In this document: positions 1 to 8,726 of the stretch, one piece after another
Layout of the letters: each line of letters begins with the position of its first letter
Position numbering within the stretch: position 1 is the stretch's first letter
NCBI RefSeq assembly: GCF_032930845.1
Contig: NZ_CP136758.1
Location: forward strand, 2,061,001-2,125,000
DNA: 64,000 nucleotides
Origin: Parvularcula sp. LCG005
GTDB taxonomy: Bacteria > Pseudomonadota > Alphaproteobacteria > Caulobacterales > Parvularculaceae
Reading direction: 5' to 3'
Notes under the pieces: model-generated
The model's database searches: none
Seen by the model: the letters and a program-made list of their open reading frames with translations, nothing else
Told to the model about the DNA's origin: nothing
Made by a program: the position numbers and the translations under genes

Positions 1-229
1 GTGCGCCCATCATGGCCCCAAGCCCCACCACCACAGCGACAAAGCCCAGGGTGCCGCCCATGCCCGTCTGAATGGCGGTAATGATTCTGGCGGGCGCCAT
101 CCCCGTTGACAGCCCGAACAGAATGCAGACGAGCAGCAACGCAATGAATGCTGGCAGCCGGAACACGAGAACAGCGACAAGCAATCCTGCAATCGACAGG
201 GCCGTCATCAGAAGCGGCATGAGGTCCAT
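1..229 (-). CDS. GntP-family gluconate permease, N-terminal part
   Basis: Only the first 76 codons are inside the window; the frame stays open through position 1. The peptide starts MDLMPLLMTALSIAG and is almost wholly hydrophobic, with about three membrane segments (residues 4-22, 24-42, 50-75) and the pattern FIALLLVCILFGL followed by TAIQTGMGGTLGF, which is typical of the first helices of GntP/Gnt-II permeases (gluconate and related sugar-acid:proton symporters of the inner membrane). It begins 14 nt after the MazG-like gene on the same strand, in line with the gluconolactonase upstream, so gluconate import is the likely role. ATG at 229 is chosen because AAGGG lies upstream; an in-frame ATG at 220 is the alternative. 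Family assignment is from recall of the pattern, not a search. Confidence 0.75.
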   Translation of the reverse strand, partial: MDLMPLLMTALSIAGLLVAVLVFRLPAFIALLLVCILFGLSTGMAPARIITAIQTGMGGTLGFVAVVVGLGAMMGA

Positions 230-243
230 GGGGTCTATCCCTT

Positions 244-621
244 TTAAGTGGCCGCCACGATTCCTTCAACAGCACCCTTGGCCACATGCTTTTCGCGAAT
301 TTTGGCCATGATGTCGGGGTGCTCGATGCGCACCAGTTCCTTCACCGCCGCGTCCTCAAGGTCTATCCCGGCCACTCCGCTATAGGCTGCCAGCGTGATT
401 ATTACACCACCGACCTCCTGGGCGGGATCGCCCGGCGAACGGTCGAAAACATACTCGACCATCCGGTAAACCCTGTCGCGATCAAACCCTTCCGACTGGA
501 CCAGTTCGAGCGCTTCCTCCAGAAAACGGGTGACACGTTCTTCTTTGCTTTCGGCGATGGCCGGGGCGAAACATGCCCTCAGCCATCTGGCCACCCGATT
601 TTCGTAGTCTTTCAACCGCAT
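244..621 (-). CDS. MazG-like (all-alpha NTP pyrophosphohydrolase-like) protein
   Basis: A 125-residue helical protein without signal peptide. The central part has the acidic pattern of all-alpha NTP-PPases: RFLEEALELVQ (about residues 32-42), then GDPAQEVGGVIITLAAYSG (about 63-81), where EE and E-x-G positions would bind metal. Similar short proteins occur in phages and alphaproteobacteria and are usually labelled MazG-like or hypothetical. The predicted activity is hydrolysis of a nucleoside triphosphate to monophosphate and pyrophosphate; the substrate cannot be told. It sits 16 nt after the gluconolactonase gene and 14 nt before the gntP-like gene, all on the minus strand, so co-transcription is likely, yet no obvious link to sugar use is visible. 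Confidence 0.7.
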   Translation of the reverse strand: MRLKDYENRVARWLRACFAPAIAESKEERVTRFLEEALELVQSEGFDRDRVYRMVEYVFDRSPGDPAQEVGGVIITLAAYSGVAGIDLEDAAVKELVRIEHPDIMAKIREKHVAKGAVEGIVAAT

Positions 622-637
622 GCTGACGTCTTCTGAT

Positions 638-1786
638 CTAGAAGCCGACGCCTGTCAGATTGGTCTTGATCCGTGCCAGGAAGGCACCGGATGTGATGTA
701 CAGCGTCTTGCCGTCAGGTCCGCCAAATGTGCAGTTCGCCGCGGCGCTGCCCGTGACGATAACCGCAAGATGCTTGCCGTCCTTATCAAAGACATGGACC
801 CCGCCGGGGCCGGTGGTAAACAGCGTTCCGTCCTTGGCCATCGCCATGCCGTCTGGCAGGCCCGCAAGCCCTGCCTGTACCATGGGCGTTGCGTCCCAGA
901 TCGTCTCGCGGCCCAGCGGCATGCCGTCATCGCTCAACGGATAACGGTAGACCATCGCCGATTCAGGATCAGAAACGGTGACAAAGAGGGACTCTTCGTC
1001 AGGCGACAGAATGACGCCGTTGGGCCGGGTCAGGCTTTCATCGACCACCTCAAGTAGTGGCTGCCCCTCAAGGCTCTCGGCGACAAACCGATAGACCGCG
1101 TTGAACGGCAGTTCCTTCACTGTGGACTCATCGCCCCCTTCAAGGCCATAGGGCGGGTCAGTGAAATAGATGCTGCCATTGGAGGCCAGCACAAGATCAT
1201 TCGGGCTGTTCAGCGATTTGCCTTCGAAGAAACGTACAAGGAAGGTTTTCTTCTTCGTCGCCAGATCCAGCTCTGCAATGGCGCGGTTACCATGATCGCC
1301 CATCAGGATCGTGCCCGGCTTCCTCCCCGCGATCAGGCCATTGGCCCCCGCTTCGCGGAAAACGCCGCTTGGCGGATTGGCCAACCCCGATGGCTTGAGG
1401 AAGGTCGATATGCCTTCGCTCTCCGTCCACCGGTACATGGTGTTCTCTGGCACATCCGTGAACAGAAGATAATTGCCGTCCTTGATCCAGACGGGCCCTT
1501 CGGACCATTTGAATTGCGCATCAGTCAATTTCTCGACGGTTGCGCCCTCGGGGAACAGGCCCGTTCCAGCGGGATCAAGGACGACCACACCAGGCCGGGT
1601 CTGGCTCTGAATCTTGCTCAAGGCCTCCTTGGCGTCATCCTTGGGAGGGGTCGCAACGGGCGCGGCCTCCTCCTGCATCATCGTCTCGTCGGTGATGGAC
1701 GATGTTTCGATATCCGGCTCGGTCGCCCCGCCACAAGCGCTCGTCATTGCGAGCAGAGCCACGAGGGATACAGTTTTCATCGACAT
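638..1786 (-). CDS. SMP-30/gluconolactonase family lipoprotein
   Basis: Predicted lactonase that opens sugar-acid lactones such as glucono-1,5-lactone to the free acid. Residues 1-18 form a lipoprotein signal with the lipobox TSAC (Cys18), so the enzyme is expected on a membrane facing the periplasm. After an acidic linker (to about 70) comes a six-bladed SMP-30/LRE propeller with recognisable metal-site segments: SEGPVWIKDG (Glu), LNSPNDLVLASNG (Asn), RPNGVILSPD (Asn) and GLPDGMAMAKDG (Asp). The 382-residue length fits a secreted family member with a linker. The start at 1786 has AAGGA eight bases upstream. It follows the GH3 gene by 28 nt. Substrate could also be another aldonolactone. Confidence 0.85.
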   Translation of the reverse strand: MSMKTVSLVALLAMTSACGGATEPDIETSSITDETMMQEEAAPVATPPKDDAKEALSKIQSQTRPGVVVLDPAGTGLFPEGATVEKLTDAQFKWSEGPVWIKDGNYLLFTDVPENTMYRWTESEGISTFLKPSGLANPPSGVFREAGANGLIAGRKPGTILMGDHGNRAIAELDLATKKKTFLVRFFEGKSLNSPNDLVLASNGSIYFTDPPYGLEGGDESTVKELPFNAVYRFVAESLEGQPLLEVVDESLTRPNGVILSPDEESLFVTVSDPESAMVYRYPLSDDGMPLGRETIWDATPMVQAGLAGLPDGMAMAKDGTLFTTGPGGVHVFDKDGKHLAVIVTGSAAANCTFGGPDGKTLYITSGAFLARIKTNLTGVGF

Positions 1787-1814
1787 GACGGCGTTCCTTG
1801 TCGTCTTTCGGACA

Positions 1815-4202
1815 CTACGGCAGCATCTTCACAGTGACGGGGGTCGCAATCGCGGCGGCAGGTGCCGTGGCCGAAATCCCATCCCCCAGGGTGAATGTCC
1901 CCTTAGCATGAATGTCGGCGGAGGAACTGCCAAGCATGAATTGAATATCGCCGGCCTCCACGATCCAGTCCCCGCTCTGGTCGATGAACGCAAACTGTCC
2001 GGGCGTAAGGCTGAATGTCACTTCGGCAGACTGCCCCGCATCGAGGGTCATCCGCTTGAAGCCGCGCAGCTCCTGCACCGGCCGCGCCACGCTGGCCAGC
2101 GAATCACGGACATAGAGCTGCACCACCTCATCGGCTGTACGGTCACCATCGTTCGATACGGTGATCGTGATATCGAGCGTTTCACCGGCCCCCAGAGTCT
2201 CACTGCTCTGGCGCATGTCGGACATGGTGAAGCTGGAATAGCTGAGCCCGTGACCGAAGGGGTAGAGCGGTGTGATGGGCAGGTCGAGATAGCGGGCCGT
2301 GTCCTTGCTCAGATCAGGATCCGCGGGACGCCCCGTTGAATTGTGCGCCATGTAGATCGGCACCTGTCCGGTCGTGCGCGGGAAGGTCATGGGCAGCTTG
2401 CCGCCCGGAGACACTTCGCCAAACAGGACATCGGCTACGGCGTGCCCCATCTCGATACCGCCAAGCCAGGTTTCGAGGATTGCGGCAGACTGGTCATTGA
2501 TTGGCGACAGGTTCAGCGGTCGGCCGTTCATCAGCACCACGACCACCGGTTTGCCTGTTGCCAGAACCGCATCAGCGAGGGCCGCCTGCGGGGCCGGCAG
2601 GTCGATGGACGAGCGGCTGCGCGCCTCGCCCGACAGGTCGTAATCCTCACCAATAACGAGAATAACGGCATCGGCCTTTTTGGCGGCCTTCACGGCTTCG
2701 CGGATGGCTTTGGGGTCAGCGTCCTCGCGGAACGGCGCACCGGGCTCATAGGTCACAACGCCTTCGGGCAGCGCCGCCTTGATGCCATCAAGCACGGTGA
2801 CGACATCGTCGGTCTTGCCCTGCCCACGCCAGCTGCCCAGCGGTGACCATTCATCATCGGCGAGCGAACCAATGACCGCGACCGATCCCACGTCCTTCGA
2901 CAGGGGAAGCGTGCCATCATTCTTGAGCAGGACAAAAGACGAGCGCGCCACGTCGCGGGCGGCCGCGCGATGGTCATCGGACAGCATCACGGCGGCCTCA
3001 CGCTCGGCATCGTGATAGGCGAGCGGATCATCGAACAGGCCAAGGCTCTCCTTGGTCATCAGGATACGGCGCACCGACTGGTCGAGGGATTTCTGCAGCG
3101 CTTCGCTACCCTTCACCTTGTCCACCATGTCGGCAACATAGATGCCGCTGGTCATTTCCATGTCGACACTGGCCGCCAGCGCCAAGGCCCCGGCATCCGC
3201 GCGATCAGCCGCCACGCCGTGGGCGATCAGCTCAAGGATCGAATTCCAGTCGCTGACCACGAGGCCCTGATACCCCCAGACGGTGCGCAGAAGGTCATGG
3301 ACCAGCGCCTTGTTGCCCGTCGTGGGCACACCGGCAATGTCGTTGAACGCGACCATGAAGCTGCCAGCGCCCGCTTCTGCAGCCGCATAGAACGGCGGGA
3401 AGTAGACTTCCTTCAGTGTGCGCATCGACACGTCGGCGGAGTTGTAGTCACGGCCGCCGATACCTGCACCATAGGCACCAAAGTGCTTTGCGGTCGCCAC
3501 GATGGTGTCTGATGCGGTCAGGTCATCGCCCTGAAAGCCCTTGACCTGCGCCACGGCCATGCGGGCACCGAGATACGGTTCTTCACCGCCGCCTTCAACC
3601 ACGCGGCCCCAGCGCGGATCGCGTGCAATGTCGATCATCGGCGCAAAGGTCCAGTGCAGCGCCGCGGCAGCCGCCTCAGTGGCGGCAACATGCGCGGCCA
3701 GTTCCGCTGCTTCCTCGTCAAAACTCGCGGCCATGGCGAGCGGCACCGGGAAAATCGTCCGGTAGCCATGCACCACGTCCATGGCGAAAAGGAGCGGAAT
3801 ACCGTGGCGGCTCTCGGTGACGGCAATTTCCTGCAGGGGACGCAGCGCCTCGGCCCCGGCGACGTGGAGGTATGATCCCACCTGCCCCTGACGCACACGG
3901 TCAAACTCGTCATCATTCAGTCTGGAATTCAGGTTTTTGGAACGGCCGCCAGGCATCTGGTGCAGTTGCCCCAGCTTTTCTTCCAGCGTCATGCGGGACA
4001 GGATGTAATCGACCCGTTCCCCGCCGCGCAGCCCCTGCGCCGTGGCCTCAGCAGCAATTGTCGTTTGTGCCGCTGTCTCCTCCGCTGCTGGCGCAGTTTC
4101 CTGGGCGATCGCGCCCGCAAAGCAGCCCGCGCTGCCGATGGCGAGCGATGCTGCGCCCATGATGAAAAATGCGCGAAGCGATGTCGGCGAGATCTTGGCC
4201 AT
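1815..4202 (-). CDS. bglX: Glycoside hydrolase family 3 beta-glucosidase (BglX-like), exported
   Basis: A 795-residue exported GH3 enzyme, expected to remove terminal beta-D-glucosyl (or xylosyl) units from oligosaccharides or glucosides in the periplasm. A signal peptide covers about residues 1-33. The N-terminal TIM barrel contains KHFGAYG and the nucleophile segment GLVVSDWNS (Asp near residue 318); the C-terminal alpha/beta sandwich follows (about 420-640, with VIGEDYDLSGEARSRSS) and a fibronectin III-like domain ends the protein (about 690-775). Domain order and length match BglX. The start has AAGGGAAAC directly before ATG. It is first gene of the minus-strand run that continues with gluconolactonase, MazG-like protein and GntP permease, which suggests released glucose is oxidised outside the cytoplasm and imported as gluconate. 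Confidence 0.9.
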   Translation of the reverse strand: MAKISPTSLRAFFIMGAASLAIGSAGCFAGAIAQETAPAAEETAAQTTIAAEATAQGLRGGERVDYILSRMTLEEKLGQLHQMPGGRSKNLNSRLNDDEFDRVRQGQVGSYLHVAGAEALRPLQEIAVTESRHGIPLLFAMDVVHGYRTIFPVPLAMAASFDEEAAELAAHVAATEAAAAALHWTFAPMIDIARDPRWGRVVEGGGEEPYLGARMAVAQVKGFQGDDLTASDTIVATAKHFGAYGAGIGGRDYNSADVSMRTLKEVYFPPFYAAAEAGAGSFMVAFNDIAGVPTTGNKALVHDLLRTVWGYQGLVVSDWNSILELIAHGVAADRADAGALALAASVDMEMTSGIYVADMVDKVKGSEALQKSLDQSVRRILMTKESLGLFDDPLAYHDAEREAAVMLSDDHRAAARDVARSSFVLLKNDGTLPLSKDVGSVAVIGSLADDEWSPLGSWRGQGKTDDVVTVLDGIKAALPEGVVTYEPGAPFREDADPKAIREAVKAAKKADAVILVIGEDYDLSGEARSRSSIDLPAPQAALADAVLATGKPVVVVLMNGRPLNLSPINDQSAAILETWLGGIEMGHAVADVLFGEVSPGGKLPMTFPRTTGQVPIYMAHNSTGRPADPDLSKDTARYLDLPITPLYPFGHGLSYSSFTMSDMRQSSETLGAGETLDITITVSNDGDRTADEVVQLYVRDSLASVARPVQELRGFKRMTLDAGQSAEVTFSLTPGQFAFIDQSGDWIVEAGDIQFMLGSSSADIHAKGTFTLGDGISATAPAAAIATPVTVKMLP

Positions 4203-4280
4203 GTTTCCCTTGGTCGCCTTTGGCAGGCAACCTCCCTGATTGGAATGTTATTAGATGCTTTTGCCCTTCATTCGCACAGA

Positions 4281-4297
4281 TTGACCCAATCGGTCAA
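4281..4297. promoter_or_regulatory. Inverted repeat, possible operator upstream of the GH3 operon
   Basis: TTGACC-CAATC-GGTCAA is a perfect 6-bp inverted repeat with a 5-nt spacer, 79 bp before the GH3 start codon. The half-site also resembles a -35 box on either strand. It lies in the 200-bp gap between the GH3 gene and tRNA-Arg, where no gene is visible. A sugar-responsive repressor or activator site is the inference; no matching regulator gene is in the window. Confidence 0.35.
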
Positions 4298-4400
4298 ACC
4301 GGTCTCATTGGCTTAGTTGCTGGGGTTTTGTTCTGCGGCGCCTGATCGCCTGCACAGGGTTGGCGGACGGACGCGGCATGGCCTATAGGAAAGGCTGGCT

Positions 4401-4477
<77 letters not shown>

Positions 4478-4481
4478 GGCG

Positions 4482-6437
4482 CTAATTCTCAACCAATGCC
4501 GCCTCGAACCGGTCTTTCAGCGCCGATGCTCCCACATCATTGACGTGATCACCGTCGCGATAAAGCGGTGAGCCGTCATCGGCAAAGAGCGGGCAGAGCC
4601 CATCCCGGCAGAAGGCATCGAGCAGGTCCACGACCACCACATTGTCGTGCCGGTCACCGACCTTTCTCAACAGTGCCTCATAGGACGCACGCTGGGCCAC
4701 CGCCTCCTCCTCACTCAACCCCACGCTGGCCTTGCGCCATGGCGTGTGCTCGCCGCGCACATAGTCGAGAATATGGAGATCCCGGCCTGAGGGCGGATCC
4801 TCAAGGAGGATGAACTGCCGATCCGGGAACATGGCGATCAGTCGTTCCAGCCCGTTTTCAATCGCCCGGGCGTTATAGTACAGGCCTGATCCGTCATAGC
4901 CCGCATCCGCATAGACCGACCCTTCGTGCCGGTAGGTGACGCCGGTGACATAGTGGGTCCAGTAGCCGCCGAGGATGATGGTGCGAACTTCCTCATGGGC
5001 AGCAAGGAAGGCAAGCGTGTTGTCGGTCATCTGGCGCAGGTCATAGGCACCAATACGATAAACCTCCGGCAACGGAAGATATCCCGGGCCAGTGATCTGG
5101 TACCCTGCCCGCCCCAGATCGCGGGCAGCGTCAAAGACGGCGGAGGCCATGGCGTCCGCGTGGCTGTCCCCGATCAGGGCAAAGTCCGGCGCGACGCCGT
5201 CTGCGCCCCGTGTACAGGCCAGTCCGGCGGCGATCTGCGCTTCCATCAGGCCGTGGCAGTTTGGCACGTCCTCGAACTCCATCGACGCGATGAGGCCCCG
5301 CAGGCGCGGTTCAAGGCGCTGATCAAATCCCTGTTGGGAGGCGATGAAAAACCCAAGACAGATCGTGGCGAGAGATCCGATCATGCCGCCGATGAACAGG
5401 CCCGTGCGCTTGGCCAGCACTTTCCGGTACCGGAAGGGCTGCTCGACAAAACGCCACGACAGGTACGCTAGACCGACCGACAGAAAGACACAGAACCACT
5501 TCTCGCCAAGGCTCATATCGTTGTTCGAGCCGTACCGGACGAACACGATGACCGGCCAGTGCCAGAGATAGAGCGAGTAGGAAATATTCCCGATAAAGAC
5601 GAGCGGCCGCCAGCTGAGGCCGCGCGCGACCAGCGTCTGGTTCTCTGTCCCCGACCAGATGATGAACAGCGTGCCGAGGACCGGCAGAAGCGCGGTGTAG
5701 CTGGGGAATGGCATGGCAGTGGAATAAAACTGGTTCGCGATCAGCAACCCGACGAGACCGACAATGCCGATCATCTCGGCAGTCTTCTTCCGGCCGCCCA
5801 GTCGCGGAAAAACGCCAAGGGCCAGAAGCCCGCCCAGAAGCAGCTCCCACGCGCGCGTGGGCAGTAGATAGAACGCGGCACTCGCATGCTCCGCCGTGCC
5901 CCAGATGCTCAGCAGCAGCGACAGTACCGTGGCGACGATCAAAACGCCGAGCCGGATCGCCTTCGGGAAAAACTTGTACAGCACCACCATCGTCACAGGC
6001 AGGAAGAGATAGAACTGCTCCTCCACCGCCAGCGACCAGGTGTGCAGCAGGGGTTTCAGATGGGCAGCCTCAGTGAAATAGCCGATCTCCATGTAAAAAT
6101 GGATGTTCGACACATAGAGGCAGGTGGCGATCAGGCTTTTGGCGTAGTCCACAAAATCCGACGGGATCAGCACGATCGCCGCCATCAACGTCGTCAGCGC
6201 GAGAACTGCGAACAGCGCCGGGAACAGGCGGCGGATCCGCCGCTCCATGAAGTTGGCGAAGGTAAAGCGCTTTTCCTCAATATCCCGGGCGACAATACCA
6301 GTGATGAGGAAGCCGGAGATCACAAAGAAAACGTCGACACCGACAAAGCCGCCCGGCAGTCCAAGACCTGCGTGATAGAGAACAACCGGCAGGACGGCGA
6401 TCGACCGCAGGCCATCAATATCAAGACGATGCTTCAT
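4482..6437 (-). CDS. Acyltransferase 3 (OafA/YrhL type) fused to SGNH domain
   Basis: A 651-residue membrane enzyme predicted to O-acetylate a surface polysaccharide (O-antigen, capsule or exopolysaccharide). Residues about 5-345 form the acyltransferase-3 domain with ten or so membrane helices; it opens with DIDGLRSIAVLPVVLYHAG, whose Arg and His are family hallmarks, followed by GGFVGVDVFFVISGFLIT. Residues about 400-650 are a periplasmic SGNH hydrolase-like domain with the block I motif GDSHADAM and the block V motif DGDHVNDVG (Asp/His). This two-domain arrangement is the standard OafA layout. The gene stands alone: tRNA-Arg converges on its 3' end and aroQ diverges from its 5' end. The acceptor glycan cannot be inferred, as no polysaccharide genes adjoin it. 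Confidence 0.9.
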   Translation of the reverse strand: MKHRLDIDGLRSIAVLPVVLYHAGLGLPGGFVGVDVFFVISGFLITGIVARDIEEKRFTFANFMERRIRRLFPALFAVLALTTLMAAIVLIPSDFVDYAKSLIATCLYVSNIHFYMEIGYFTEAAHLKPLLHTWSLAVEEQFYLFLPVTMVVLYKFFPKAIRLGVLIVATVLSLLLSIWGTAEHASAAFYLLPTRAWELLLGGLLALGVFPRLGGRKKTAEMIGIVGLVGLLIANQFYSTAMPFPSYTALLPVLGTLFIIWSGTENQTLVARGLSWRPLVFIGNISYSLYLWHWPVIVFVRYGSNNDMSLGEKWFCVFLSVGLAYLSWRFVEQPFRYRKVLAKRTGLFIGGMIGSLATICLGFFIASQQGFDQRLEPRLRGLIASMEFEDVPNCHGLMEAQIAAGLACTRGADGVAPDFALIGDSHADAMASAVFDAARDLGRAGYQITGPGYLPLPEVYRIGAYDLRQMTDNTLAFLAAHEEVRTIILGGYWTHYVTGVTYRHEGSVYADAGYDGSGLYYNARAIENGLERLIAMFPDRQFILLEDPPSGRDLHILDYVRGEHTPWRKASVGLSEEEAVAQRASYEALLRKVGDRHDNVVVVDLLDAFCRDGLCPLFADDGSPLYRDGDHVNDVGASALKDRFEAALVEN

Positions 6438-6537
6438 GGAGAGTTCACTTCGTGACGTTCGTGCGGAAACGCTATCCTATAAAGTGTCCGTTAAGAAGAA
6501 ATTGGGCTAAAGGAAAAGCCTGAATGAAGGGATACCC

Positions 6538-6987
6538 ATGGTCTGTATTCACATCCTGAACGGTCCCAACCTGAATCTTCTAGGCACCCGTGAGCCGCAG
6601 ATTTACGGGAGTGATACGCTGTCGGCGATTGAAACAGCCTGTCACGCGCATGCAAACGGCCTCGGCGCGACCCTCATCTTTGAACAGACCAATTCCGAAG
6701 GCACGCTGATTGACCAGATCCAGTGCGCAGGACGTGAAGCGGATGCACTGATATTGAACGCTGCGGGCTACACACACACATCCGTGGCCATCCACGATGC
6801 CCTGAAAGCGATCCCGACCTTCAAGATCGAGCTGCACCTGTCCAACCCCCATGCGCGTGAGAGCTTTCGCCACAAGAGTTTTGTCAGCCCAGCGGTGAAT
6901 GGCGTCATCTGTGGTTTTGGCGCAGCCGGTTATCGGCTGGCAATCGACGCGGCGATGGCGGCAGTGGACGATGCGGCCAGCGACTGA
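6538..6987 (+). CDS. aroQ: Type II 3-dehydroquinate dehydratase
   Basis: Third step of the shikimate pathway: 3-dehydroquinate to 3-dehydroshikimate, cytosolic dodecamer. At 149 residues it has the usual length. Family signatures are HILNGPNLNLLGTREPQIYG at the N terminus (with the catalytic Tyr in IYG and the preceding Arg), EQTNSEG, LNAAGYTHTSVAIHDAL (substrate-binding Asn and His), and ELHLSNPHARESFRHKS. The start ATG follows GAAGGGATACCC, a fair Shine-Dalgarno. In many alphaproteobacteria aroQ is followed by accB-accC; here it is alone and the next gene converges on it. Confidence 0.95.
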   Translation: MVCIHILNGPNLNLLGTREPQIYGSDTLSAIETACHAHANGLGATLIFEQTNSEGTLIDQIQCAGREADALILNAAGYTHTSVAIHDALKAIPTFKIELHLSNPHARESFRHKSFVSPAVNGVICGFGAAGYRLAIDAAMAAVDDAASD

Positions 6988-7013
6988 TCCTCGCCTGCCC
7001 CAGACAACAAACG

Positions 7014-7039
7014 ACGGCAGCCCGATGGACCGCCGCCGT
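7014..7039. terminator. Hairpin between convergent aroQ and VPLPA-CTERM genes
   Basis: ACGGCAGC (7014-7021) pairs with GCCGCCGT (7032-7039) with one G-T pair, leaving a 10-nt loop. On the minus strand it is followed by CGTTTGTTG, a weak T-tract, so it could end transcription of the exported-protein gene and perhaps of aroQ from the other side. Confidence 0.4.
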
Positions 7040-7063
7040 TCCAATAGATTTCATTAGATGATG

Positions 7064-7627
7064 TTACGCGCGGGCTTGGCGACGACGGCGGAGAAATGCG
7101 GCACCGCCAAACGCCGCGGCAAAAAGCGGTGCGGCAGCTGGCAATGGCACTGCATCACCAGCCAATTCAAATGAAAATCCGCCATAATAGAAACCGGCAC
7201 CGGCGCTGCTGTCATCAAACACCAGTCGGGTTATCGTTCCCAAGGCAGAGAGATCGACAAGCGTCGCACTGCTAACGACGATTGAGCCGACTGCCGTAAA
7301 ACCATTAAACGCTGTCACCTCAACAACTACATCAGGTGTAAAGTTTAGCGTCTGGAACGAGAGCTGGTTTACGGCCGCATCAAAAGTGATCTCAAAATCA
7401 GCTGCGCAGGTTACATTCAGGGCAACGCTGCAAACGATTCCGTTGCCGTCCAGGAAGTTCCCGATAAACAGCTCTTCACCAAAGCCGGTGATCGTCGCAT
7501 TGGATAGCGTAATTGTATTTGTGCGCTGAAAACCATCGCCTGCTTCCAGAAAATTGAGCGTCGCCGCACTCGCGGCAGAACACAGTAGTGCACTTGCAGC
7601 TAACGCGGCACTGATCAAAGTTTTCAT
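7064..7627 (-). CDS. Exported protein with VPLPA-CTERM-like sorting signal
   Basis: A 187-residue protein with signal peptide (about 1-21, cleavage after SAASA) and a C-terminal tripartite sorting tail: VPLPAAAPLF, then a short hydrophobic stretch AAAFGGAAFL, then RRRRQARA. That is the VPLPA variant of PEP-CTERM, recognised by an exosortase that anchors or releases the protein at the surface, often with exopolysaccharide. The body (about 22-158) is beta-rich, has two cysteines (IVCSVALNVTCAAD) and segments such as FYYGGFSFELAG, typical of PEP-CTERM cargo of unknown function. No exosortase gene is in the window. It is monocistronic, with its own roughly 120-bp upstream gap. Confidence 0.8.
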   Translation of the reverse strand: MKTLISAALAASALLCSAASAATLNFLEAGDGFQRTNTITLSNATITGFGEELFIGNFLDGNGIVCSVALNVTCAADFEITFDAAVNQLSFQTLNFTPDVVVEVTAFNGFTAVGSIVVSSATLVDLSALGTITRLVFDDSSAGAGFYYGGFSFELAGDAVPLPAAAPLFAAAFGGAAFLRRRRQARA

Positions 7628-7747
7628 GATTTTCCCCCTAAATTGACAGATGCGATGTCCTAGGTCCTCTTTATCTCAATTAACAGGTCATTAGTGAACT
7701 TTGGTAAACCGAGACGATGAACGCCGCGTCCGTTACGCATGCGCATT

Positions 7748-8698
7748 CTAGAAATGCCGGTAACCCGTCTTTCGAATATCAGGAAGACGCCCCGACCGTC
7801 CTGATACGTGCACCCTACCTACATCAGTATCCACACAGTGCCCGATCGCCGTAACACTGAGGCCATGCAGGCCAGCCTCAGAGACCGTATTTTGCGCCAA
7901 TGCCGGTGATACACTGAAGAGGATCTGGTAATCGTCACCACCCGTCAGGAGGTCGACCAACCCCGCCTCGCCGTTGGCCGCGACATGCGCCCTGCCCTCA
8001 TCCGACAGGGGCACGGCAGCGGCGTCAATCTCAATGCCGACCCCGCTCTGTCGGGCCAGATGCTCGGCATCGGCGATCAGGCCGTCCGATACATCAAGGG
8101 CCGCGGTCCCGACGCGCGCTACAAGTTCCTGCAGACCAAAGGAAAGGGTTGGACACTGATAATAGTCAATTGCGCCATTGCCATGATCACCGCGCGTCAG
8201 CGCCTGAAGGCCCAGCCAGCCATCACCGATAACGCCAGAGACCATGAGTACATCGCCAGGCTGCGCGCCGGTGCGCAGGACAGGCCCCGCTCCCAGCGGC
8301 GTGCCCATCATCGTCACACTGATCATTAGCGGCGCGCCCGCCATCTCGTGCCGGGTCGTGTCGCCGCCCAGCAACGTGCAGCCGTAGAGATCTTGGTCCC
8401 GGCGCAGACCTTCGGCGAATAGCTGTGCATCAGCGTGGCCCATCTCCCGGGGCCAGACCAGCCCCAGAAGATAGCCCGCAGGCTGACACCCCTTGGCGAT
8501 GATGTCGGAAATATTGGTCCGCAGCGCCTTTTGCGCGACAAGGTCCAGCGGATCCTCACGCCGGAAATGCACGCCTGCGACCAACAGGTCCTTGCTGACA
8601 ACCTGTGCCCCGGTCACGGCGATATCGTCAGTCAGCCCAAATGAACCCTCACCCGCCAGCGGCGCAAAGACGGTCTTGATGAGGTCAAACTCGTTCAT
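7748..8698 (-). CDS. thiL: Thiamine-monophosphate kinase
   Basis: Phosphorylates thiamine monophosphate with ATP to the cofactor thiamine diphosphate. The 316-residue protein belongs to the AIR synthase-like/PurM fold: DDIAV near the N terminus, LLGGDTTRHEMAG, GVIGDGWLG, DVSDGLIADAEHLAR and GGDDYQILFSV are the ThiL nucleotide and metal motifs. It is the last gene of the minus-strand run glyA-nrdR-nusB-thiL and starts 28 nt after the nusB stop, an arrangement common in alphaproteobacteria. Confidence 0.95.
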   Translation of the reverse strand: MNEFDLIKTVFAPLAGEGSFGLTDDIAVTGAQVVSKDLLVAGVHFRREDPLDLVAQKALRTNISDIIAKGCQPAGYLLGLVWPREMGHADAQLFAEGLRRDQDLYGCTLLGGDTTRHEMAGAPLMISVTMMGTPLGAGPVLRTGAQPGDVLMVSGVIGDGWLGLQALTRGDHGNGAIDYYQCPTLSFGLQELVARVGTAALDVSDGLIADAEHLARQSGVGIEIDAAAVPLSDEGRAHVAANGEAGLVDLLTGGDDYQILFSVSPALAQNTVSEAGLHGLSVTAIGHCVDTDVGRVHVSGRSGRLPDIRKTGYRHF

Positions 8699-8726
8699 GG
8701 CCGCCTGTCATGGTGGCGCGGTGGGA

